From: SHVO01 sp050246995
GTDB lineage: Bacteria; Pseudomonadota; Alphaproteobacteria; Rhodospirillales; Rhodospirillaceae
DNA length: 64,000 nt
Assembly: GCA_050246995.1 (NCBI GenBank)
Contig: JBFWVA010000004.1
Span: 1-64,000 of the forward strand
Direction of reading: 5' to 3'
The position numbers and the translations under genes are program-made. The notes beneath the pieces were generated by a model. That model made no database searches, was not told the origin of the DNA, and saw nothing but the letters and a program-made list of their open reading frames with translations. Positions 43,604-52,340 of the stretch are shown piece after piece (within the stretch, counting starts at the first letter, position 1; every line of letters begins with the position of its first letter).

Positions 43604-45274
43604 TTAAGTCCTCGGAACTTGCGGGATGCGGCTACGGCCCGGACGAACCTCGCGCACATTGCCGCGTTCCCGCGAATTGCCGGTGCGCGAGGAGTTTTCC
43701 TCCTCGTCTGCCGTATCCTGGTCCTCGTCCTCTTCCACGATGGTGTTGGACGTGGTGCGTTTAAGCCCAAGTTCGGCGATGACTTCGTTTTCGAAGGCCT
43801 GCTGTTCCAACGTCTCGCGCCAGTCTTCGCCTTGTTCGGCGTTTTCCTTGGCGAGAGTTGAAATCTGGGAGTCCATGCGAAGTTGGGAAGCCTGCGCTTC
43901 TTTGGTCGGATCGATCCAGCCGCGGCCCGGGCCGTTCCAACGGCAGCGGGCGTAAGCCGCCGGTGCTTTCCAGAACTCCGGTGCACCCTTGGGCAGCTTG
44001 ATCACACCGCCGTCGACCGCATCCTCGAGCCACGCAAAGAACCACGGCGTGCAGAAACCCTGCGCGAAGTGGCCCAGACGGGCGGAAAGGAACTTCCAAG
44101 AGTCCAAGATCGCGGCGCGGGCGGACGAATAGTTGGTTTCGCTGTAGTCCGCGGCCGCCTGTTCGTAGGACTGGCCGGTCGACGCGGCGAAGTACCGCAG
44201 CACCCGTTTTTCAAACTCGGCGTAGTTTGCGTTCGGACGCGCCGTGTCGAGGGTGGCGATATCTTCGTTCGGGAAAAGGTGCGGGATCCGCGCCCCTCCT
44301 AACGTGATCGCGCCTTTTTGGTGAAACTCGGTGCGGGCGTCGATGTAGTTGTCGAACGCGCTGCCGGCGCCTTTGGTCGAAAGCATTTCGGCCAAGCCAT
44401 CCGTATCCATCGGGGACTTGATGAACAGCGACAACATGGCGTTGATCACCGCCGCTTGCATTTCGGCGTCGGCGTATTTGTTGGCCATGAAGATTTTCTT
44501 CACGACCGTTGTGAGTCCGCTCTTACCGCGGGTTTGCCCCGCGCGCTCGCGCTCGAACTGGTGCACCACCATCGGGCGGCCCCATTTCGTGCGCTTGGGG
44601 ACGCGGTTCCATTTGTAGGTGTCGGACTGGCCGAAGAAGACGTCGCCGGGGTGCGTAGCGCGGAAGTGATAAGCTTGGGCGGCGCCCAGGGCATTCAACT
44701 CCACGCCCCCGCGCAGGCGGTCCGTGTCGACTTCGTCGTTCGGGTTCGAAAGGCGGTCAGGGTCAATGACTTGCATCGCCGTGCGAAACGGGAAGTCGTC
44801 CCGCTCGAGCCAGCGCAGTGCGGCAACGACTTCGCCGTCGCCCATGCGGTGACGGAAGGCGAGACCAACAACCCCGGTAAAGTTCGTTTGTTCAGTGGCG
44901 TCGCAATACTGGCGCGGGTCGTCGACATAGCCGCGCCAGAACTTCTCGACTTCTTGCGTGAAGGCGTAGGCTTCTTTGCGATCGATGCCGAGCGCGCGCC
45001 AATCCGGTTGATAAGAGAGGCGGAAGTTCGAACCGATGGCGTGGTCGACGTAGCGGTTAAGCGTGCTCGCCGTCCAGCCATCGTTGCGCACTTGGTCCTG
45101 GATGCGCCGGCTGATAAGGGAGCGTTCCGGAAGGAACGCCGCATCAGCCGACTTCATTCCAGGAAGGAACGCGGCGAGATCACCGACGCGCGTGTCGGCC
45201 GCGACGTGCGCGGGGGCGGACGCGATCGCGCCGGCGCGCGGCTTCGATGCCGCGCCGGTTTCAGGTTTTCCCAT
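43604..45274 (-). CDS. Portal protein, lambda gpB family
   Basis: 556 residues. WTASTLNRYVDHAIGSNFRL, LRWLERDDFPFRTAMQVIDP, GVELNALGAAQAYHFRATHP and QSYEQAAADYSETNYSSARA are characteristic of the lambda-type portal family. Dodecameric gate for DNA at the head vertex. Follows gpW by 3 bp; acidic tail ends VEEDEDQDTADEEE-like stretch then a basic end. Confidence 0.93.
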   Translation of the reverse strand: MGKPETGAASKPRAGAIASAPAHVAADTRVGDLAAFLPGMKSADAAFLPERSLISRRIQDQVRNDGWTASTLNRYVDHAIGSNFRLSYQPDWRALGIDRKEAYAFTQEVEKFWRGYVDDPRQYCDATEQTNFTGVVGLAFRHRMGDGEVVAALRWLERDDFPFRTAMQVIDPDRLSNPNDEVDTDRLRGGVELNALGAAQAYHFRATHPGDVFFGQSDTYKWNRVPKRTKWGRPMVVHQFERERAGQTRGKSGLTTVVKKIFMANKYADAEMQAAVINAMLSLFIKSPMDTDGLAEMLSTKGAGSAFDNYIDARTEFHQKGAITLGGARIPHLFPNEDIATLDTARPNANYAEFEKRVLRYFAASTGQSYEQAAADYSETNYSSARAAILDSWKFLSARLGHFAQGFCTPWFFAWLEDAVDGGVIKLPKGAPEFWKAPAAYARCRWNGPGRGWIDPTKEAQASQLRMDSQISTLAKENAEQGEDWRETLEQQAFENEVIAELGLKRTTSNTIVEEDEDQDTADEEENSSRTGNSRERGNVREVRPGRSRIPQVPRT

Positions 45275-45277
45275 GTG

Positions 45278-45520
45278 CTAACTGCCGAACGAGATGCCAA
45301 TGGCACGCCGGCGCTTGCCTTGCGTGCAATCAAGCGCGTTGATTTGCGCTTTGAGGTCGGTGATGTAACCGTTGAGTTGTTTCAACGATTCGCTGTTGTT
45401 GTAGTAGGTGATCGAGTCTCCGCCTACATTCACCTGCGCCGACTGCTGAATGGTCATCAGCTTGTGGTAAGCCGTTTCGGCCTCACTCAGGCGCGTCGTC
45501 AGTGTGGCAAGGTCGGCCAT
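45278..45520 (-). CDS. Head-tail joining protein gpW
   Basis: 80 residues; LSEAETAYHKLMTIQQSAQV, DSITYYNNSESLKQLNGYIT, LKAQINAL match the gpW fold (two helices and a hairpin). Placed between the large terminase and portal genes exactly as in lambda. Confidence 0.85.
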   Translation of the reverse strand: MADLATLTTRLSEAETAYHKLMTIQQSAQVNVGGDSITYYNNSESLKQLNGYITDLKAQINALDCTQGKRRRAIGISFGS

Positions 45521-45527
45521 GGCATGC

Positions 45528-47543
45528 TCACGTGTTCAGCTTCGCCAATCGCTCGGCGGCACTGGGTTTCTTTTCAGGTTCAGCGGGTTTGGCCGGTAGT
45601 TGTCCGTTCCACAGCGCGTCCATTGAAACCTGGGCGCCGGGCTTGGGTTTGTCGCGGTCCTGGGCGATGACGGCCCATTCGTCCGACGTGATGTTTCTCA
45701 CGCCGTAATGATCCTCCAGCGCCATGCAGTAGATGGTGCAGTCGTGAAGGTGGTTCGGGCCTTGGGCGATCCACACCGGCGCTGGCCGCCCGTTTTTCAA
45801 CAGCGGCTTGCCCTTCTTATCCTTGAAGGTCAGCGTTTCGGCGGTGATCTGCTTGAAGTAGTTTTCGTCGTGGAACTCCGCGTAGTGGCGATACCCAGGC
45901 GGATCGATCGGCGCGCCTTCCTTCACACCTTTCAGCGCGAGGATTGAATACAGCTCGGACTTCAGTGACCAGGTGCCGACCGGCCACAACATCACACCGA
46001 AGCGCGATTTCTTCCCGCGTTCGGTGATGTCCTGTTTCGTCGGGGATCCGAGCGCGGGGCGATGCCACCCGTCTTCTCCCTTCAGCGCCTTGCAGCGCGG
46101 ACGCCCGCGCGCGAAGGTGTAACAGGCGTTAGTGTTGTAGCCTGTGTCGATGCCCTCCGCGTCTGCGCGGCGCAACGTTCCATGGCGGTCGGGCCAGCCG
46201 CGATCCCACAGGGCCGCGAGGTCCTTCCAAACTTGGTTGTCCGCCGAGCTGGTATCGCCCGGCAGGAAGCCGTAGTCGAAGCAATGCGTAATGCGATCGC
46301 GGCCGACGCTCTCGGCCTTCCACCAGATGCCATCGCCCTGCACGTCGGCCGCCGTGAAAATCAGCAGGCCCCCGCTCGGGATAACGCCTTTGAGGTAGTC
46401 GCCACGGCGCGCCATCAGGCGCTCGATTTCCGGGGCGTCGCCGCGCTCTTCCCAAGGCTCGCCGAGCCAGAGGTTGGTGAAGGTCTTCAGCTTCGAAGGA
46501 TCGTCCTTCGCCCGCATGAAGGCTTCGACCATCTTCGCCCAGTTTGTGACGGGCGAATAAAGCGCGTTGATGTGGAAGGACGGCTGGCGGCCCTTGCGGT
46601 CCTCTTCGGATAATCCGCTGCGCCACTCTCCCGTGGCCAGCATCTCGCGCTTGCGCCAATGCTCGATGACGCAGCCGTTGTGTTCGCAGATGTAAACAGC
46701 GGTGGCGCCCGCCAGTTCCGGCGTCTTCGCCTTGCTGTCGAATTTGAGCCCGCCGCGGCCATCCGCATGCTTCGACTTGAAGCGAAGCACCTGTTTCTCA
46801 TGGCAGTGGGGGCAGGCGACGTGAAATCGCCGTTGATCGCCGGCAAGGAAGGCCGGCCAGATTCTTGAAACGCCGAGCACGGTCGGCGTGGACACCTGCA
46901 GTGTCTTGGCCTGGCCGCTCTCGTGGTAACTGATTTGCCGGGCATTCACGAGCCCGTCGGGATCTCCTTGGCCGTCGACATCATCCGGCCAGCGGTCCCA
47001 TTCGTCCTTTGCGACAAAACGGATGGACTTCGAAGAGATATCAACGGACGAGTTGGCGCCGGTGAGCACCAGGAACCCGCCGCGGAAACTCTTGTGCAGC
47101 GTGGTCGACGCGCCATCGCGCGACTTCTGCTCGATGAAGACCCGGCGCGCCGCTTTTGTCGCGAGGATCGACGGCGAGATTTTCTCGCGCACCCACGAAC
47201 TCGCCGCGTGCAGCGTCGGCTGCACCGCAAGGGTCGGGCCCGGCCACATGTCCGCGATCGCGAACAGCCAGTTGATGATGATCTCGGTGCCGCCGACCTG
47301 GGCGGATTTGCAGAAGGTGACGGTTTCGGACGCATGCCTCGGGTCGAGGCAGTCCATGATCTCGGTCAGGAACGGAAAAAGCGCGTTCGACCAGTTGCCG
47401 GCGTTGGCCGAAGCCTCGCCGGGGACGCCACGTTCTTGTTCAGCCCACTCGCTCAGGCTCCGGCGCGGCGGCGGGGTCAGCGCTTGCGCCGCCGCCATCA
47501 TCACCGCCAGGAACGCGCTGGCCAGAATCTTCTTCACTTGCAT
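45528..47543 (-). CDS. Terminase large subunit, lambda gpA family
   Basis: About 671 residues from ATG 47543 (GGAGG 9 nt upstream). ATPase part with Walker-A-like CKSAQVGGTE (about 79-88) and acidic VAKDEWDRWPDD; nuclease part with FDYGFLPGDTSS and HLHDCTIYCMALEDHYGV. This family makes cos ends, so this phage is predicted to package by cohesive ends. Overlaps the small subunit gene by about 100 bp. Confidence 0.92.
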   Translation of the reverse strand: MQVKKILASAFLAVMMAAAQALTPPPRRSLSEWAEQERGVPGEASANAGNWSNALFPFLTEIMDCLDPRHASETVTFCKSAQVGGTEIIINWLFAIADMWPGPTLAVQPTLHAASSWVREKISPSILATKAARRVFIEQKSRDGASTTLHKSFRGGFLVLTGANSSVDISSKSIRFVAKDEWDRWPDDVDGQGDPDGLVNARQISYHESGQAKTLQVSTPTVLGVSRIWPAFLAGDQRRFHVACPHCHEKQVLRFKSKHADGRGGLKFDSKAKTPELAGATAVYICEHNGCVIEHWRKREMLATGEWRSGLSEEDRKGRQPSFHINALYSPVTNWAKMVEAFMRAKDDPSKLKTFTNLWLGEPWEERGDAPEIERLMARRGDYLKGVIPSGGLLIFTAADVQGDGIWWKAESVGRDRITHCFDYGFLPGDTSSADNQVWKDLAALWDRGWPDRHGTLRRADAEGIDTGYNTNACYTFARGRPRCKALKGEDGWHRPALGSPTKQDITERGKKSRFGVMLWPVGTWSLKSELYSILALKGVKEGAPIDPPGYRHYAEFHDENYFKQITAETLTFKDKKGKPLLKNGRPAPVWIAQGPNHLHDCTIYCMALEDHYGVRNITSDEWAVIAQDRDKPKPGAQVSMDALWNGQLPAKPAEPEKKPSAAERLAKLNT

Positions 47544-48069
47544 CGGAACCATCCTCCGATGCACCCGTCGCGAATTTATCGCGCAGGGACTTTGCGAACC
47601 GCGCGAGGTCGTCTTCGATGGCCTCGGCGATCGCCGCGGCAACCTCGCGTTCGGTGGAAAGTGATCGGACCTTCCCGGCGATGCGCACGGGCATCGAAAG
47701 CAGTTTTTCCTTCAGACCGCCGAACAGCGTCGCGACGGCCAGTTCGACCTCTTCGCGGTCGACCAGTTTTCCCGCCATCTGCAGCGTGCGGATCTCAGAC
47801 AGGGCCGCGTCGGCCTCCATCTTGCGCGCCTGCGCCTTGGCGAGCGTCGTTTGTTGCTCGGCGCTGTTCAGATCGGGCGGAGCGTTCGAGGTTTCGTCGA
47901 ACGGCATCGGGCCCAGCGCCGCCTCGGCGCCCGCGACCAGCACGCGCCGGTGCTCATCGACCGGAATACGGCCTTCGGCGATCAGCGCGGCAATGCGCGG
48001 CGCCGAAACTTTGCGGTGCCGTGCGTAATCCGCCTGCGTCATCGTTGCTGGCGCGGGCGTATCGGTCAT
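47440..48069 (-). CDS. Terminase small subunit (Nu1-like)
   Basis: About 209 residues from ATG 48069. N-terminal winged-helix-like DNA-binding part (MTQADYARHRKVSAPRIAAL, IAEGRIPVDEHRRV) as in Nu1/terS, a coiled coil (LAKAQARKMEADAALSEI) and an acidic, Gly-rich tail that meets the large subunit. First gene of the late operon. Confidence 0.8.
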   Translation of the reverse strand: MTDTPAPATMTQADYARHRKVSAPRIAALIAEGRIPVDEHRRVLVAGAEAALGPMPFDETSNAPPDLNSAEQQTTLAKAQARKMEADAALSEIRTLQMAGKLVDREEVELAVATLFGGLKEKLLSMPVRIAGKVRSLSTEREVAAAIAEAIEDDLARFAKSLRDKFATGASEDGSDASEEDSGQRVPGGDDGGGASADPAAAPEPERVG

Positions 48070-48540
48070 GACGTTTACAAAATTCTCGGCTGCGAACCGT
48101 CGTCCTCTCGCTGAGTGGGCGCTTTTCACGCCGCCTTGACGGTTCGCAGCCTTTCGGCGGGGTTTATGGGGTGAAACGCCGGTTTAAGGGGCGTTTTAGG
48201 GAAAACCGCGCGCTGGCGGCCTTCCCAAAAACTCCCCGGACATTTTCCGGAAGCGCGACCCCATATGTTGGGGTTAATGCAAAAAACCCTTATTTTCCAA
48301 GGGTTATTAACCCCTATGGAAACTCACAAACTAGCCCGAACCCGGGCTTTTGCCACCCGTGAAGCCACATTTGCCAGGGAGGACCCGTTGATGCGCGGAG
48401 AGGTCGAAGGGGCAGCGCTGCCCGGGGATCGCAGCGGCGATGGCCCCGGGCGCGCGATACAAGCCTCGCCCAGATGGTCAGGCGATTGGAGACGTGGGTG
48501 CGCTACTTCATGACCGCCTCGCGGAATGCTGGAAAGCAAA
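48070..48540. other. Non-coding region upstream of the terminase genes (possible cos and late promoter)
   Basis: 470 bp without a convincing gene. It holds several short inverted repeats: CCCCATATGTTGGGG (48251-48265 region), AACCCTTATTTTCCAAGGGTT around 48285-48306, GGGTTATTAACCC at 48301-48313 and AGCCCG/CGGGCT at 48333-48348. In lambda-like phages cos lies just before terS, so this is the best place for it; no cos sequence can be called by eye. Confidence 0.4.
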
Positions 48541-48568
48541 GCGCCCCGAGGGGTGACCCTCGGGGCGC
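48541..48568 (-). terminator. Intrinsic terminator between early and late leftward genes
   Basis: Perfect 12-bp stem GCGCCCCGAGGG/CCCTCGGGGCGC with a GTGA loop; minus-strand 3' side reads TTTGCTTTCC. It ends transcription arriving from the gene at 48577. Confidence 0.85.
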
Positions 48569-48576
48569 ATGTCGCT

Positions 48577-49254
48577 TCAGCTTGCCTGTTTTGTACTGTA
48601 CCGTTTTCGCAGTGTCAAATAGTACGGATCACCTTCAAGCTTTTCCCTTGAAAGCCAAGGCATTGGTGAAATGCGCCACGGCATGGTGACGGTGTGCATC
48701 GTGAGAACGCCGCGCGACTCCAGTTCCAACGCGATGGAAGCCAGCGCTTCCCACCACGAAAGATACCGCTCGCGCATTTTCATGCGCATCAACGGCCCGG
48801 GCATTGACTCAATACGGCAATAGAACGGGCGGTTATTACGGTACACCACGAGCGGGCGGCGCATGTCGTTCAACATCGGACGCATGCGCACCGTCTCTCC
48901 CCACTCCGGCTGCGAACCCGCCGTCGCGTGCTTGATGACGTCCTCCCGCACGTCGATGGTGAGCCGTCGCACGCAGGCGTGCACCGCTTCCGCATCCGGG
49001 TGGAGGTCGAGGACCGCGCCACCCGACGACCCGCCACCCATCAATGTGCCGGCCACGATCACCGCGCTGTCAGGTGTCAGGGAGCGCGGCTCTTTGCCCC
49101 CACCTGCGGCGAAGCGTTCCGCGCCCACGAGACCAACGCCGTGCTTGGTCACCATCTCGGCGCCTTGAGTTTGATAGGCCCAGATGAGCAGGCGCTCAAC
49201 ATCCATCACCTTCCGCGTGGCGGCGAGGGCTTGGGGTTTTCTGATCTGGTTCAT
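48577..49254 (-). CDS. Hypothetical protein, last gene before the late operon
   Basis: About 225 residues from ATG 49254. No family recognised. Contains an Ala/Gly-rich SAVIVAGTLMGGGSSGGAVL segment, helical middle (DAEAVHACVRRLTIDVREDV) and an aromatic basic C-terminus. In lambda-like gene order this place, between replication genes and terS and just before a terminator, is that of the late antiterminator Q, so a regulatory role is a fair guess and no more. Confidence 0.5.
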   Translation of the reverse strand: MNQIRKPQALAATRKVMDVERLLIWAYQTQGAEMVTKHGVGLVGAERFAAGGGKEPRSLTPDSAVIVAGTLMGGGSSGGAVLDLHPDAEAVHACVRRLTIDVREDVIKHATAGSQPEWGETVRMRPMLNDMRRPLVVYRNNRPFYCRIESMPGPLMRMKMRERYLSWWEALASIALELESRGVLTMHTVTMPWRISPMPWLSREKLEGDPYYLTLRKRYSTKQAS

Positions 49255-49271
49255 CGGGTGGCCTGCGTTCT

Positions 49272-49475
49272 GGAGGGTTTGGAGGGTTTGGAGGGTTTTT
49301 CCAGACCTGGGCTTGCACGCGCGCGCGCGCGCGGGCGCGCGTATGCGGGAGTTGGCGCAAACCCTCCAACCCTCCAAAACACCTGTTCCGAACGGTGAAT
49401 ATCCAAGCCATCTGAAAGGCTTAGAGAGTTTGGAGGGTTTGCACCCCCAACCCTCCAGAACCTTCCAGACCCTCC
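49272..49475. repeat. Iteron-like array of GGAGGGTTT / AACCCTCC repeats
   Basis: Three tandem GGAGGGTTT units at 49272-49298, another at 49432-49440, and inverted AACCCTCC-type copies at 49360-49367, 49368-49375, 49449-49456 and 49469-49475 (last as ACCCTCC). Between them is a 25-bp alternating CG run at 49315-49341. G-rich strand could fold into a quadruplex. Close to the helicase gene, so a replication-origin role is possible. Confidence 0.55.
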
Positions 49476-49593
49476 AGACGGTTTTGTGGAATCACAAAGG
49501 CTTGGCGAAACACGGCGGCGGCGAGGGCGCAAAAAAGGCCGCCCAAAAATCGCCGAAACGCCGCCGACCGCGCCGAAAACACCCGCTTGGCTG

Positions 49594-49672
49594 CACACAG
49601 ACACACCTCGCCATTGACGAACATCATTCGCCTGCGCCGATGCATTGGTGATTGGGATAGGGGTATGGGGCC
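49594..49672 (-). repeat. Start-associated repeat, copy A
   Basis: Minus strand: CCATACCCCTATCCCAATCA ... TCAATGGCGAGGTGTGTCTG then TG. Diverged from copy B but with the same order of blocks; ends at a GTG instead of ATG. Confidence 0.65.
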
Positions 49673-49796
49673 ACGAAACCGGCGCCGTGTCAAAGCAGAG
49701 TAATTCCGTTGTGCACGAAGCACTTACAAGACCGCGCGTCCATGTCCGCCCCCGGCGGCGGCCCGCGACGGCCCCAGAAATCATCACATCGGTGGA

Positions 49797-49872
49797 CATA
49801 GACGCACCTCTCCATTGAGCGAACTGATGCCCTTTGGTCGGCGCCGTTGTGATTGGGATAGAGGTATGGAGA
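49797..49872 (-). repeat. Start-associated repeat, copy B
   Basis: Minus strand: CCATACCTCTATCCCAATCA, GGCGCCGACCAAAGGGCATC, GTTCGCTCAATGGAGAGGTG, CGTCT, ATG (49799). The 3' end supplies GGAGAGG 8 nt before the ATG. Confidence 0.75.
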
Positions 49873-50069
49873 CAGAGAACCCGCCCGATGTCAAAAGCTT
49901 CGCGCATTCCGTGGGGCGGGAATGTGGGGGTTTGCGCCTGATCCGCCCCTTTGTGATTCCTAAGCGTTTGATTTTGGACGCGAACAGCGGCACCAACCCC
50001 CTCCCCTAAAACCGGGCGACGGCGGCGGCGCGCGCCGGCGGCAAATCGCATTTCAATCCGAGTCGGAGT

Positions 50070-50135
50070 CATGGGCGCACCTCTCCATTGAGCGAACTCA
50101 TGCTCTTCGGTCGGCGCCTGTTTTTCGGGAATACC
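50070..50135 (-). repeat. Start-associated repeat, copy C
   Basis: Minus strand: GGCGCCGACCGAAGAGCATG, AGTTCGCTCAATGGAGAGGT, GCGCCC, ATG (50072). Shares the last ~45 bp with copy B almost exactly; the upstream third differs. Confidence 0.75.
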
Positions 50136-50303
50136 CAGAAAGAATACTGGGCCAAATTTTTTCCGAAACAAGAGCAAAGATGCGCTTGATACAAAATGCT
50201 CATTCATGTTGGTTACGCCGCATCCGGCGGCCCACATAAGAGCACCAAGCCCGTGTTTCTGGGCATTTCCGGCTCGCATGCCGCGCGCGCGACTCCGCTT
50301 CAA

Positions 50304-50382
50304 CATAGACCTACCTCCGCATTCGAAAAATTTCGAAGCGTTCGGGGCGATCTGCTTTTGCGGGGAAGTTCCAGAAGTATGA
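50304..50382 (-). repeat. Start-associated repeat, degenerate copy D
   Basis: Minus strand: CATACTTCTGGAACTTCCCC near the start and TCGAATGCGGAGGTAGGTCT before ATG 50306. Only blocks at both ends resemble copies A-C. Confidence 0.4.
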
Positions 50383-50454
50383 AGGGGCATGTTTGGGCCT
50401 CTGTCAACGTGTCGGCTGTGTGGATAACGTGGATTTCGGGGGACAAACTGTGAG

Positions 50455-52098
50455 TTAAATCGACTCATACGGCGGCGGCCCCTCGTCCGGCGGCGGCCCG
50501 TCGCCGCCATGGTGCCCGTCATCGGCCCACCGCCCCTTGAGCCTGCAGCCCACGTAAAACATCACGCCGTCCTTCACCTTCGGATAGCTCTGCGTCATGC
50601 GCTTGCCGAACATGGTCTGCTGAAGCGCGGCGAACACGGCGTTGGCGCGGCACCAGCGCTGATAGGTGGCGAACATCACCGCGCCCTGCACCCGCGAGTC
50701 CGGATCCGCCTCCAGCGCATCGGCCAGGAAGTCGCGCATATGATCGCTCTCGGCTTGATACTCTTCCGTGGCCACCTTCACGGCCGCCGGCACCACCAGC
50801 CCTTTCTCGCGCCAGTGCCGGTAGCCATCGAGCATCCAGTTCAAAATCCCGCTCGCCTCGGCCTTCAGCTCTTCCGTCAGCTTCGGGTTGCGCTTCTCCG
50901 GCGGGATCGTCACCGTGAACGGCACCAGCTTCAGGCGCCGCCAGATGCCCGTATCGGTGCCCTGCACCGTCGGCTTGTTGTTGAAGGCCAACCACATCTT
51001 GAAGCGCGGCAGATACTCGAAAAAATTCTTGTTCAGATAGCGCGCCGTGATCGGCTCGCCGCCCGTCAGCGACTTGATCAGACCTTCCGAGAATTTCACC
51101 GAATGTTCCGGCTCGCTCGCGAACGCCGCCCGCGCGCCCCGAAGCCGCGCGAGATCCGGCGACGCCTCCGCCCCGCGGCGCTTGTCGTCGCGCAGCAGTG
51201 ACGTGAAGCCGATGATCTTGGCGTAGTCGCCCAGGATGTACCGGATCACATCATCCATGGTGCTCTTACCGTTCGCGCCTGTGCCGTATTCCAGCACCAG
51301 CGACTGCGCCGACGTGTCGCCGGTCAGCGACAAGCCCGCCCACTGTTGCATGAACAGTTGCACGTCCTTATCCGGCAGCACCTGGTCCAGGAATAAGCGC
51401 CACTTCGGGCACAGGGCCTTCGGGTCATAGTCCACCGGCGAGAGGCACGTGATAAAATCCCGCGCGTCGTGTTTGCGGAAGCGCACGCTATCAACCTCGC
51501 CGTCGCGTTTCTTCTTGCGCGGCCGCGTGTCGGCCATCAGGTCCAAGGTCCCGTTCGCGCAGTTGAACAGATACGGATCCGGGTCCGTCTCCTCCACCGT
51601 GCGCGTGAGGTACGAGGCGGCGCTCTCCAGCATCGCGTTGCGCTTGTTCACGTTGCCCGAGATCACCGCCAGCGCCAGGTGCCGCCCCACGCGCTTCTCA
51701 AAATCCTCCGGGTTTTCCTTCGGCCACGCGCCGGCCTCGGCCAGCGCCCGCGCCTCCTGGAAGATGAGCGTGTGCGTATCGTCCGCCAGTTTGCGCGCGA
51801 TCACATCGCCCTTCTCGCGGCTCCAATGCGTGCCCGTCCACCCATGCCATCCGACCTCGGCGATATAGAACAGACGATCGCCGAACCGCGCGCGCAGCCG
51901 CATGCCGTTGCCGAAGTCGTTCGGCTCCAGCGCCGCGAGGCGCAAATCCTCTTGCGTGTAGACTTCCGCCTTCTGGCGCGCGATGCGAATCGCATCCAGC
52001 GCGCCGAACGTCAGTTGCTCGAGCGCGCTATTGATGTCTTCCGCCGACGGCGTTGGATTTTTTTCCAGCGGCGGAGCGGAGGGAAGATCGACCGACAA
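50455..52098 (-). CDS. P4-family phage primase-helicase C-terminal part (SF3 helicase)
   Basis: 547 residues. D5N-like region (GVDYDPKALCPKW-type PVDYDPKALCPKWRLFLDQV) followed by the superfamily 3 ATPase with Walker A YGTGANGKST (about residue 285), Walker B/sensor motifs (ARLRGARAAFASEPEH, PRFKMWLAFNNKPTVQGTDT, GIWRRLKLVPF). Unwinds DNA at the phage origin. The priming part is on a separate protein at 58102-59211. Confidence 0.9.
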   Translation of the reverse strand: MSVDLPSAPPLEKNPTPSAEDINSALEQLTFGALDAIRIARQKAEVYTQEDLRLAALEPNDFGNGMRLRARFGDRLFYIAEVGWHGWTGTHWSREKGDVIARKLADDTHTLIFQEARALAEAGAWPKENPEDFEKRVGRHLALAVISGNVNKRNAMLESAASYLTRTVEETDPDPYLFNCANGTLDLMADTRPRKKKRDGEVDSVRFRKHDARDFITCLSPVDYDPKALCPKWRLFLDQVLPDKDVQLFMQQWAGLSLTGDTSAQSLVLEYGTGANGKSTMDDVIRYILGDYAKIIGFTSLLRDDKRRGAEASPDLARLRGARAAFASEPEHSVKFSEGLIKSLTGGEPITARYLNKNFFEYLPRFKMWLAFNNKPTVQGTDTGIWRRLKLVPFTVTIPPEKRNPKLTEELKAEASGILNWMLDGYRHWREKGLVVPAAVKVATEEYQAESDHMRDFLADALEADPDSRVQGAVMFATYQRWCRANAVFAALQQTMFGKRMTQSYPKVKDGVMFYVGCRLKGRWADDGHHGGDGPPPDEGPPPYESI

Positions 52099-52107
52099 AC
52101 CAAACCT

Positions 52108-52335
52108 CTAAAACAAACTCTTTTGCGGGGGCGCTGTCGCGGCCGCCGTCGCCGCATCCACCGCCTGCCCCTCACCCTTGGCCCTTGCGAGCCAAGCCTC
52201 GCCGCGCCCGCGATGTTCGCTGCACGCGCGCACCGTCCGCTCCGCGCCGTTCACCGGCCAGCAGAACACCCACTGGCCGAACGCCGCGCAGCCGGGCGCC
52301 GCGCACTGCGTTTCGCGGGCGGACAGCGCGGCCAC
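52108..52335 (-). CDS. Small zinc-finger-like protein
   Basis: 75 residues with C-x4-C-x8-C ... C-x2-H spacing (QCAAPGCAAFGQWVFCWPVN, RACSEH), a plausible zinc site, and an Ala-rich tail ending QKSLF, which resembles a sliding-clamp-binding (Q-x-x-L-F) motif. Upstream of the helicase gene by 9 bp. Confidence 0.55.
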   Translation of the reverse strand: MAALSARETQCAAPGCAAFGQWVFCWPVNGAERTVRACSEHRGRGEAWLARAKGEGQAVDAATAAATAPPQKSLF

Positions 52336-52340
52336 GGGGC

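Larger units (their letters stand above)
49476..50454 (-). other. Repeat-filled segment with no confidently called gene
   Basis: About 1 kb between the unknown gene at 48577 and the helicase. One minus-strand frame stays open across the whole segment (351 codons from ATG 50306), but codon use (TTA, AGG, CGA, AAT) is unlike the neighbours. It contains four related ~70-bp repeats (listed separately), three of which end in a ribosome site plus ATG in this same frame. Either a rapidly diverging repeat protein or a series of start-associated sequences. Confidence 0.4.

Noticed and set aside
49594..50382. CRISPR-like array
   Set aside because: Repeats are ~70 bp, irregularly spaced (about 200-270 bp), imperfect and without cas genes.
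49251..50522. Calling the whole 423-codon minus-strand frame one protein
   Set aside because: It would overlap the helicase C-terminus, run through the iteron array and use atypical codons; kept only as a possibility in the repeat entry.
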